From: Branchiostoma floridae
Lineage: Eukaryota > Chordata > Leptocardii > Amphioxiformes > Branchiostomatidae
Reading direction: 5' to 3'
NCBI RefSeq assembly: GCF_000003815.2
Contig: NC_049981.1
Coordinates: 6,849,041 to 6,913,040 of the forward strand
DNA: 64,000 nt
Positions 59,901-64,000 of the stretch are shown here, piece by piece (position 1 is the stretch's first letter; the number at the start of each line of letters is the position of its first letter). The notes below the pieces were generated by a model. The model ran no database searches. It was not told the origin of the DNA and saw only the letters and a list, made by a program, of their open reading frames with translations. The position numbers and the translations under genes are program-made.

Positions 59901-62540
59901 TTAAACACAGACACTGTCTTGGCCGACCTAGCCAACACATCGGATTGCAGCAGTATGTTTAACTAATATAACGACCGAAGTGTGTACGAAGTGTGTTTTA
60001 CTTTTGGCAAGAAGGCTATGTTTTCGGTTATGCCATTGTGATATGAATGCGGATCAATGTGTGACAACTCGAAAATTTTTTTGATGGATCATTATATTTT
60101 TCTTTTTGGATTAGTCTAATATAGAAATGACAAATGTACCTCATTAAAGCTTACAAGAAGATTATTTTAAGATCTTATACAAAGAGTTTCCCGAGTCAGA
60201 TTAACATTTAAGTTTCATCGTCAGCGCATAATAGAATTGCAATGAAAAGAGACAAGTACCTGTTCCGACTATGTGTTTCAGTTGTGACGTAGCGTTGACG
60301 GATTTGACGTCATTTCCGGTCTGGAACTGCTGGACACTCACAATGCCCCACTTCTTCCTGGCTGCAATAGCTTGAAATTCCACTAAGCCATGGATACCTG
60401 ACGAAGAAAAATAGATATCCTTGTACCCACCACTTGCTTTCGTCAACTACAAAATGATTGGTCACTTTGTTTAAATCTTTGTTTATTCATAAAAGCTCAA
60501 ATCGACCCGCGGGCCACTTTTCGTTGAGGTCATCATGAGGGAAGAGGCAAGGGTCAGACAACGTATATAACAGAGATACATCTTACACCATAAGTCCTAA
60601 TGAGTCTTAAGAGTCTATATACACAATTTTACATAGTACATAGTACAGACTAGAATACATTGACGAAAGATTTTAGTACTACAGTAGACACTGTCCTTGC
60701 TTTGTATAACAATGTAGTCTTGTGCAAAATCGTTGTTACTTATCGTTAGTTTGAATACCATCTACTGGTTTTTAGTTTATTGTAAATGTACGGTGCAAAT
60801 TGTCTTTTTCTTCTATTTTGAAAATTTGTTAATGAAATAACGGTTTACCATAATCGTCGCTAGAAGTGAGTATTGCCATGTGTGTCCACCCGAAATACGT
60901 CACCAAGTCCACGAGAGCCCGACTCTGCACCGAGTCCGGGGCAGACATTCGGAGTAGATACGGGAAAAACTCTGGGTTGGCTGGAAATAGAGAGATATCA
61001 AAGTTACTCACAGGCTGGAGGCAATAGGACTTACTCGGAGTACGACTGTTTATGATAGGCTACTGCAGTCGTCATTGTCTACAACGTACAGCCATCGTTG
61101 TGCACATTCACTTAGGTCTATACGTTTAAAACGGCATGCTGGAAAGAAACTGCAACATTCCTAAGCTAAATGATCGAAAAGTAGAATAGACATGTGAAAT
61201 ATTAAGTTCGAAATAGTTAATAGTTTAGTATTTACTGTGATATCCCACTCGATGTAATTCACTATTAATGTAGTAATTAGAAGTCTCGTTATATAGTACA
61301 TGACTGTAACTTTTTACCTGTACATTGCCATACAGTCTGTAGTACTTCCTAACACCAAGTGTCTTTTTTTCCTTTGTTAGTTTTTGTGCTCTTGGTTATT
61401 ATTATTATGGTTATGGTTACGGTAATGAGTATTGATATTGATATTAATATTGATATTGGCATTATCGTTATGAGCATAAAGGAAAAGCTTCTTCTTCACC
61501 AAGGGTGGGGTCCGTCGCAATGGGTGCGATGTGCGGGATGTGCAGACCGGAACACACGGCGTTGCTGAACTTAACCCCGGAAGAGGTTCCCGGTCCGATA
61601 ATGGCGACCACTCCGGAGCGAGCCTGGTGACAAACTGTTAACGAGGCATCGATTTGGATTGTATGCTTCATGCGTTCACCGATGGTGGTTTCTTAACTTC
61701 GTATCTGACTGCACTTGGGGCACTGGTGCGGCACTGTGTGGTTCGTTCACTGCGGCACCGTTGTGTTATTTTTGCCAGTTTTAAAAAAAAGTATGGCTTA
61801 AAAGACAGCAAACTCATTCTTTGATATTCTATATCTCTGAAATTCGTTGAGCAATCTTTCGACCCCCGCAGTACAACAACGGTGGCCCAAGTGCAGTGAG
61901 ATACCACCTTCTGTAGTACATCAGAAATGATCATTTTCATACTCACAAAGCTGTTAATATTTCTTATCTTATCGATTTTATATTTGGGTGATCGCCAACA
62001 CAACTTTCATTGGTTTCGATATCCATTTCGAGTATTTGCGACATCTGTATTCTTAATCAAAGTAACTGTTTTGCATTTGTTGTAATATTTTTGTGGAGAG
62101 GAATTTGTTCCATCCATCAATCAACGACTAGATGATATAGATGTTTAAAATGCGTATTTTATGTACACTTTGAGAGAAACTATAACATATTGATATATTT
62201 ATGACTTCCATGCTCCTGGTTTTCTATCATATCTTATAGCATTTATAACCGTTTGGTTGATGAATGGTAAAATTGCTACATATGCCGTAAATGTATGTCA
62301 TTTTTGGTAAACCTTAACGTCACCTTCTTATATTTCATAATTCATTTTCTAGTCCAAAATATGTTTTCAAATCTCAGATACCTGCTTGTATGCCAACGAA
62401 TTCTGGCAGCAGCATGGTTCTATTGATAATGTAGTCAATCCGGGTTCTCGGCAGCAGTTCAGGCATCATCTCATTTACATACATCACAGCAAACTTAAAG
62501 GCCTCTTCTTCAATCTTGTTCTCGTGGGTAAATATTCCAC
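38690..62540 (-). CDS. Ionotropic glutamate receptor subunit (18 exon positions; N-terminus missing)
   Basis: Joining e1 (62540) to e18 (38690) with one pore exon gives about 934 residues in frame. In order: amino-terminal LIVBP-like domain (e1-e7, ~1-335), linker (e8), ligand lobe S1 (e9-e11), M1 (LWLFILLSTLAVSFFISLV), pore loop M2 (e13a or e13b), M3 with TYTANLAAF (e14), lobe S2 (e14-e16), M4 (e17), basic Ser-rich tail (e18). The conserved ligand Arg is present in YEREQDIDFTKPY, and Asp (FIWDSAVL) replaces the Glu of AMPA/kainate receptors, as in glycine- or D-serine-binding GluN1 and GluD. Overall it resembles GluD/phi or epsilon-type invertebrate receptors more than AMPA; the exact subfamily is uncertain. 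It would act as a tetrameric ligand-gated cation channel in the plasma membrane. The signal peptide exon was not secured and may lie beyond 64000. Confidence 0.93.
39362..39413 (-). pseudogene. Relic copy of the 3' end of receptor exon e17
   Basis: On the minus strand this stretch matches the last 52 bases of e17 at about 41 of 52 positions, including the donor (CAAGAG|GTATAA). In the e17 frame it reads EW-stop-IVCIIAVNQTDQE, so it is dead. It lies in the intron just downstream of e17 and is a remnant of a tandem exon duplication. Confidence 0.75.
39573..39753 (-). CDS. Receptor exon e17: M4 helix
   Basis: Phase 2 in, phase 0 out. Encodes YTGECHDQ, a polar segment, then the M4 helix KLLGVFYIIYVGMAVSVVVL and IVEWVVACMM, ending DQTDPE. 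The Cys in YTGEC matches the conserved S2 disulfide Cys of the family. Confidence 0.93.
41112..41310 (-). CDS. Candidate alternative last exon of the receptor, without M4
   Basis: Between e16 and e17 the minus strand has CTAACTCTGACCGCCAG, then an open frame of 65 codons to TAG at 41112-41114. It is entered in exactly the phase that e16 leaves (TG|G). Spliced to e16 it reads KEKW-FGGPCGSPD, like the W..xGxC pattern of e17 and family members, then SERKDYTWHAFVETLKSL and no hydrophobic helix. The product would stop before M4. A cassette reading is also possible: a GT at GATCG|GTCAGT would return to the e17 phase. The GC content and codon pattern are exon-like. No transcript evidence is available. 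Confidence 0.4.
42329..42557 (-). CDS. Receptor exon e16: ligand lobe S2, second part
   Basis: Phase 1 in, phase 2 out. Encodes DGIEKAREERYAFIWDSAVL, then CNLRTVGRLFGKIGFGFGLQ and YLDKLKEKW. The Asp of FIWDS is at the position that contacts the ligand amino group. The GFGFGLQKGS stretch matches the conserved G(Y/F)GIxxxxxS motif. Confidence 0.94.
43173..43302 (-). CDS. Receptor exon e15: ligand lobe S2, first part
   Basis: Phase 0 in, phase 1 out. Encodes KLVQYGTVQNSQPLSFFESS and HTFETMARYMKVHS. The YGT(V/L)xxS start and FF are conserved, but the Ser-Thr pair that binds the glutamate side chain in AMPA receptors is replaced (NSQPL). Confidence 0.93.
43932..44065 (-). CDS. Receptor exon e14: M3 gate helix
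   Basis: Phase 1 in, phase 0 out. Encodes GRITASLWWLVTVIIVAT, then YTANLAAFLTVSRMD and NSVEDLVSQ. TYTANLAAF is the near-invariant gating motif of the family, with Thr for the usual first Ser. Either pore exon can join it, as both end CCA G. Confidence 0.95.
44643..44794 (-). CDS. Receptor exon e13b: alternative pore loop (Phe-Gln)
   Basis: 152 bases, phase 2 in, phase 1 out, acceptor ATTCATACAG, donor CCAG|GTAAGTGG. Encodes an E/K-rich M1-M2 linker (TLLAEEEKPAEIKEKKKE), then MIGMMSLNNALYFAVASLL and FQGGDILPKSGPG. It is a tandem homologue of e13a with the same length and phases. Its Q/R-site position is Phe. The linker is less acidic than in e13a because of added Lys. Confidence 0.92.
44795..44825 (-). 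promoter_or_regulatory. 31-base spacer between the two pore exons
   Basis: Starts with the e13a donor (GTTAGTAAAC) and ends with the e13b acceptor (CATTCATACAG). At 31 bases it is far below the length at which animal introns are normally spliced. The only branch-point-like stretch (TAGTAAAC) overlaps the donor. This should physically prevent joining e13a to e13b. Confidence 0.85.
44826..44977 (-). CDS. Receptor exon e13a: alternative pore loop (Gln-Gln)
   Basis: 152 bases, phase 2 in, phase 1 out, acceptor CACTTGCAG. Encodes a strongly acidic M1-M2 linker (PELLEEEEDPEEIQEKKEE), then MIGMMSLGNALFFAVASLL and QQGGDVYPRSTPG. The first Gln of QQG is at the Q/R site of AMPA/kainate receptors. The first codon needs GA from e12 (GA|G); read in any other phase it meets an immediate TGA. 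Confidence 0.93.
45497..45580 (-). CDS. Receptor exon e12: end of M1
   Basis: Phase 2 in and out, 84 bases. Encodes STLAVSFFISLVNKLSPSGY and HGHFVQEE(E). The donor is GAAGA|GTAAGT. Confidence 0.92.
46031..46100 (-). repeat. tRNA-like sequence (SINE head or pseudogene)
   Basis: On the minus strand TAGCTTAGTGGTATTATTC is a good A box. GCGTGGGAAACCAACGC can form an anticodon arm with a seven-base loop. GGGATCGAATAAGTGG resembles the B box and T-arm. The acceptor stem does not pair clearly, so it is not called a working tRNA. Confidence 0.4.
46270..46610. repeat. Tandem duplication, ~160-base unit
   Basis: CAATCAAAAAGCTGGAAAC, ATGTTTACAGCTTCCATTTT and TTGTGTTCTGTGCGTTGAT each occur twice with small changes. 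Confidence 0.7.
46690..47085. repeat. Minisatellite, 66-base unit, about six copies
   Basis: The unit core is GTGGTCACTAGTGCAGGTTT, then GACTGTATATCAATG, CCAGGTGGTCCTTATGTA and a return. The period is 66 bases (22 codons), so most units stay open in one plus frame, but stops and lack of context argue against coding. Confidence 0.85.
47125..47309 (-). CDS. Receptor exon e11: lobe S1 end and start of M1
   Basis: Phase 0 in, phase 2 out. Encodes KADVAAASFTISYERE, then QDIDFTKPYIDIGLTFVLS, a charged linker EKEDRPFKFLDVF, and EPNLWLFILL. Thr of FTI and Arg of YERE correspond to the residues that bind the ligand carboxylate. The usual Pro before them is Ser here. Confidence 0.95.
47913..48055 (-). 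CDS. Receptor exon e10: ligand lobe S1 core
   Basis: Phase 1 in, phase 0 out. Encodes GFCKDMLEHFSKHLGFKYEM, then MVEDKNFGARDPVTGKWNGM and VRDLVVK. This is the diagnostic 'GFCxDLLxxxAxxLxFxYE...GxWNGM' signature. Confidence 0.96.
48651..48855 (-). CDS. Receptor exon e9: linker to S1
   Basis: Phase 0 in, phase 1 out. Starts VGSWSEDTRLIMHNPPVRF (the end of the amino-terminal domain), then MNRTLRVVTIEEPPFIFYSE, which opens S1 with the typical L+VxTxxEPPFxxY motif, and ends NDRFYG. Confidence 0.94.
49131..49161 (-). pseudogene. Relic copy of the 5' end of receptor exon e9
   Basis: After an acceptor-like TTTTTGTTAG the minus strand reads VGCWSEGMRL against VGSWSEDTRL in e9, 25 of 31 bases identical, then stops within three codons (VKF-stop). 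It lies about 280 bases upstream of e9 in the same intron, as a remnant of tandem exon duplication. A GT straight after RL could in principle act as a donor for a 10-codon microexon. Confidence 0.65.
51016..51265. mobile_element. MITE family B copy beside exon e8
   Basis: AAGGTTCCCTCTCACTGCAC at the left, inner GCGTCAAGCTTGCGTCACTG, core GTACGACTTAGAAGACAACA, inner right TTGACGCAAGCTTGACGCAA, and a right end with GAGTGCAACTTT. A further terminal fragment (GAGCAAGTGTAGTGAAAGTG, then CATCTTTA) continues at 51269-51298, up to the donor of e8. Confidence 0.88.
51300..51404 (-). CDS. Receptor exon e8: end of the amino-terminal domain
   Basis: 35 codons, phase 0 to 0. Encodes VEEDGVMRRLRFSGHGHP and YGIMNLLCSGWKK, matching the 'FxGxTGxVxFDxxGxR' strand region. 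The donor GTAAAG lies against MITE-derived sequence. Confidence 0.9.
52195..52353 (-). CDS. Receptor exon e7: amino-terminal domain
   Basis: 53 codons, phase 0 to 0. Encodes SNFGQFFDAVLAIAHALDNI, then HHIEEEKLDCCEEKRPWKYG and LVLEYLKK. The 'YDAVxxxAxAL' helix and the C..PW motif are typical. Confidence 0.92.
53310..53720. repeat. Tandem duplication, ~220-base unit
   Basis: TTTTTAGTTAGCAAATTTGG with CAGCTAGTTTTGTTG, and ACTATGCGTATCTACGAT or TAGCTATGCGTGTTGATGG, each appear twice, along with GGTTATAC/T and AATGTTACAACC. The minus frame at 53091-53492 overlaps it and is not a gene. Confidence 0.65.
54043..54293. mobile_element. MITE family A copy (251 bases)
   Basis: AAGGTGCTATTTCACTGCAC at the left, GAGATACCACCTT at the right, inner GTACCGGTGCGGCACTACGG and GTGCCGCACCGGTGCGCC. 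It has the same length as the 5190 copy. Confidence 0.92.
54669..54903. mobile_element. MITE family B copy
   Basis: Inner GTTGCGTCAAGCTTGTGTCA, core TATGACTTAGAAGACAACAA, right end GTGACGCAGGCGTGACGCAA and GAGAGTGCACCTTT. The left terminus is degraded. Confidence 0.85.
54904..54949. repeat. 46-base near-perfect palindrome
   Basis: Two 23-base arms with one mismatch, AAGTTGTAAAGATGAAAAG and its complement, meeting at GATTTAAATC. It begins at the base after the MITE end (54903) and abuts the tandem array. Confidence 0.92.
54950..55750. repeat. Tandem array, ~150-167-base unit, about five copies
   Basis: Each unit has CTACTGAATATTCTATGTGG, a CCCC-rich stretch, AGATGCATATCTATCACGTA, CAAGTCCCATGG and TGCAAACGCCTTGGAGCGA. 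Starts fall near 54951, 55118, 55271, 55422 and 55588. The frames at 54915-55468 are repeat sequence. Confidence 0.88.
56040..56120 (-). mobile_element. LINE 3' tail, reversed copy
   Basis: On the minus strand: GCAAAGCTGGCGTAATAAGC, then GATATACCGGCTATACAGAT and ACATATCC. It matches the tail of the LINE at 8201-8340. Confidence 0.6.
57368..57905. mobile_element. hAT-type nonautonomous transposon (538 bases)
   Basis: Flanked by a perfect 8-base target duplication, GTCTGGAG at 57360-57367 and 57906-57913. The ends are inverted: TAGGGTTGGGTACCAGTAC at the left and GTACCGGTATCCACCCCTA at the right. Eight-base duplications and TAGGG(G/T)TGGGTACC-like ends fit the hAT superfamily. CAGGTCCGGTT-type sub-repeats lie near both ends. 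There is no transposase frame. It lies 67 bases inside the intron after e6. Confidence 0.88.
57973..58131 (-). CDS. Receptor exon e6: amino-terminal domain
   Basis: 53 codons, phase 0 to 0, acceptor TTTTGTTTCAG. Encodes NTTYLTSPVPSYLQGLIG, TDPDIAQGTLLREVRQVWEN and GRFPHAGQFEVE. A GT six bases earlier (57978-57979) would remove only two residues, so the exact donor is uncertain. Confidence 0.88.
58523..58647 (-). CDS. Receptor exon e5: amino-terminal domain
   Basis: Phase 1 in, phase 0 out. Encodes GVRVVILNCLAQHATRVLQQ, then HLGMTRRGWAWVVTDGVTTK. This is the typical 'R(V/I)(V/I)(V/I)L...A..(V/L)L..A..LGM...(Y/W)xW(V/I)(V/L)T(D)' strand-helix-strand. Confidence 0.95.
58648..60259 (-). other. 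Receptor intron e4-e5
   Basis: Almost 70% of this 1.6 kb intron is copy 2 of the C/G-tract transposon (58781-59897). The frame at 59633-59938 lies within that element. Confidence 0.8.
58781..59897. mobile_element. C/G-tract nonautonomous transposon, copy 2 (1.1 kb)
   Basis: Complete ends: CAGGTGTGACAGCGATCTCG at the left and CGAGATCGCTGTCACACCGG at the right, an inverted pair extending through runs of GATCTCGCCCCCC (left) and GGGGGGCGAGATC (right). The middle matches copy 1 at 16075-17126 nearly base for base. No clear target duplication and no transposase. Confidence 0.9.
60260..60397 (-). CDS. Receptor exon e4: amino-terminal domain
   Basis: 46 codons, phase 1 in and out. Encodes GIHGLVEFQAIAARKKWGIV, SVQQFQTGNDVKSVNAT and QLKHIVGT. 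Acceptor CTTCGTCAG, donor ACAG|GTACTT. Confidence 0.94.
60849..60980 (-). CDS. Receptor exon e3: amino-terminal domain
   Basis: 44 codons, phase 1 in and out. Encodes ANPEFFPYLLRMSAPDSVQS, then VDLVTYFGWTHMAILTSSDD and YG. The 'F.R..P.DS.Q..A..DL...FGW' pattern is diagnostic of LIVBP-like receptor domains. Confidence 0.96.
61500..61634 (-). CDS. Receptor exon e2: amino-terminal domain
   Basis: 45 codons, phase 1 in and out. Encodes VCHQARSGVVAIIGPGTSSG, then NAVCSGLHIPHIAPIATDPT and L. The acceptor GTTAACAG at 61635 is chosen because it is the one in phase with e1. 'GVxAIxGP...IPHI' is the conserved core. Confidence 0.93.
61695..61910. mobile_element. MITE family A copy, 60 bases upstream of exon e2
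   Basis: Degraded left end (AACTTCGTATCTGACTGCAC), good right end (CAAGTGCAGTGAGATACCAC, CTT). The core is shortened to 216 bases. It sits just before the e2 acceptor on the minus strand. Confidence 0.85.
62382..62540 (-). CDS. Receptor exon e1: first secure exon
   Basis: 53 codons, phase 1 in and out, acceptor TGTCTTTTTAG. Encodes GGIFTHENKIEEEAFKFAVM, then NEMMPELLPRTRIDYIINRT and EFVGIQA. 'GGIF...EE.AF.FAV...N' is the classic start of the mature receptor, so only the signal peptide and a few residues are upstream. Confidence 0.94.
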
Positions 62541-64000
62541 CTAAAAAGACAAACATATATTTTACAATACTTTGCATAGCATTGCGTAGACATTCTTTTT
62601 ACATCAGCTGTCTTTGGCAGTATCGCAAGATAAACATGGAAGTTCATTTTTGTTCATGTAGTAATCATAGTACAATGCAGAACTTTCTTACAATACAAAG
62701 GAATGCTCAAATCAAATTCACCGTCTCGGTCCAGAAGTCATCACTGAGCAGAGACGGAGGGAGTTACAAACTTCCTAGCACATTTGACCAGTTGCTGACG
62801 TCACGTGTTAATAAGATCACATGTGTCTGTTACTCTCGCACGTTAACATCCTGGAGTGATTGTTCAGTATTGATCCTAATAAAGGCGCCAGTGGTCGGCG
62901 AAAAATTTATCTGTGTATGCCTTTGTGTTAGAAGAAAGTTCAGCAATGACCTAGTGTCGTCGCATATCAACTCGGGGAGCTTAGATTGCTTTTCGCCACT
63001 CATCCATGTCCTCCTTCTGCGCTATTTTTCTAAACTTGTCTGTGGCTATGCCCATTTTTTTTCCATTGGTCTATTTTGCATGAAAAGTACTGTTCAATGT
63101 TGAGGGATGTGTTAATACCAAGAAGCGTGAAGAAGCCGCGGACTTATGCGTTAGACTTGGTCTGCGATATTTCTATATGTATATGTATTATTTTTTGTCT
63201 TCTGGTGACCTGTACTTAGCTCGGTTGGGCTGAAATATACAGTAAAGGTCTTGATTCATTCATATATCTTATATTCGTCATATATCCTACCACAGTATAG
63301 GAAAGCATATCAAAACAACTTATTTTCGGTCAAACAGAACTTCTCTGTGCATCCCTAACTAATGGTGGCAGCAAGCCTGTTCCAATATGAAGGTTCCACA
63401 CAAGAGTGTAACAGTGCGAAAACTTGTTCTTTCATCCCTTTTCGCCAAAGTACCTTCTCTCTACACTTCTCTATACATATATACTTATTTAGGTATCAAG
63501 CTAAGAAAGTTCTTTAAGGGCTGAGCTTTAAGGAAGTCCATAGCAGGTAAACAAAATATAGGCACAGGGGTAATACAGGTGAATGGAACTGCACCGATCC
63601 TTATTTGAGTCAACTTAATCATGTTTTCTTTTACCCAACCGTGCGAAAATTGATTAATGGTTGTCGCACCTCCCAATTGTCCCGCTTCAATCGAATCAAT
63701 AAAGGTCACAGGTCACTATTCCCCCAGCTGCCTCAATCACGGAAATGATCGGATGTGATTCGGTTATTCCTGCGGCATATGGACCTCTGTAGGTTTGTTT
63801 TGGGACAAGAATTTGATTTTATGGAAAACATTTGTCAACTTATCGATTTGGAACTAAACTCGGCACAAAAAAGTTTGTAATGTCGAATTTAGTGGTCATA
63901 TTTCCGTTTTTTCTGCATCTATTTCAACATGCTGTATATCAATATAGAGCGTGAGTGATTTTCTTTCCGATGGTATCAAATTCATTATGTTGTAAGCTGA
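62541..64000. other. Upstream region of the receptor; first exon not secured
   Basis: A minus frame at 63485-63709 contains KLTQIRIG directly before a GT at 63594, in the phase that e1 needs. This would give IRIG|GIF, the usual receptor start. However, the frame has no hydrophobic signal sequence and the donor (GTGCAG) is poor, so I do not call it. The 195-codon plus frame (62516-63103) opposite e1 has no known domain. Confidence 0.4.

Noticed and set aside
61468-61499. Extending exon e2 through GEEEAFPLCS to the in-frame stop
   Set aside because: A donor at CTTG|GTGAAG joins e3 in phase to give the conserved ATDPTLA..PEFF; the extension would end the protein.
62516-63103. Longest open frame in the window (195 codons, plus)
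   Set aside because: It starts antisense to receptor exon e1, has no recognisable domain and no splice or composition support.

Overview
The window looks like nuclear DNA from an invertebrate chordate. Genes are split into 80-250 base exons with GT-AG introns of about 0.3-5.6 kb. The rest is AT-rich and full of small inverted-repeat transposons, LINE tails and tandem arrays. A cephalochordate (amphioxus, Branchiostoma) is my best guess from the gene types and repeat style; this is inference. No rRNA, intact tRNA, CRISPR array or bacterial gene organisation was seen.

Layout. Bases 1-28,000 are almost all repeats: a dimeric 150-base array (947-1725), many ~250-base palindromic MITEs, LINE 3' ends, a ~1.05 kb C/G-tract element (16075-17126) and a dimeric ~185-base array (19630-21480). 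The only convincing coding signal there is one signal-peptide exon on the minus strand (10220-10307). Bases 32,015-36,142 (+) hold a complete six-exon Rab GTPase domain of 204 residues, closest in style to the RASEF/Rab44/CRACR2A group. Bases 38,690-62,540 (-) hold 18 consecutive exon positions of an ionotropic glutamate receptor subunit, with ~934 residues visible and only the extreme N-terminus missing. The two large genes are convergent (tail to tail).

Main discovery. The receptor has two adjacent homologous exons for the pore loop (44826-44977 and 44643-44794). Both are exactly 152 bases long, both start in phase 2 and end in phase 1, and only 31 bases separate them. One puts Gln-Gln at the pore tip; the other puts Phe-Gln, so the Q/R-site residue would be set by choice of exon. 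Reading frame and the tiny spacer both forbid using the two together. The same gene carries decayed partial copies of two other exons (39362-39413 and 49131-49161). It also has an in-phase candidate alternative last exon (41112-41310) that would end the protein before the fourth membrane helix. Together these suggest a receptor diversified by repeated exon duplication.

How the genes relate. Nothing suggests that the Rab gene, the receptor and the secreted-peptide exon act in one pathway. They are neighbours in a eukaryotic genome. The receptor introns hold a hAT-type element with an 8-base target duplication, a second copy of the C/G-tract element, MITEs (one reaching the donor site of exon e8) and several tandem arrays.
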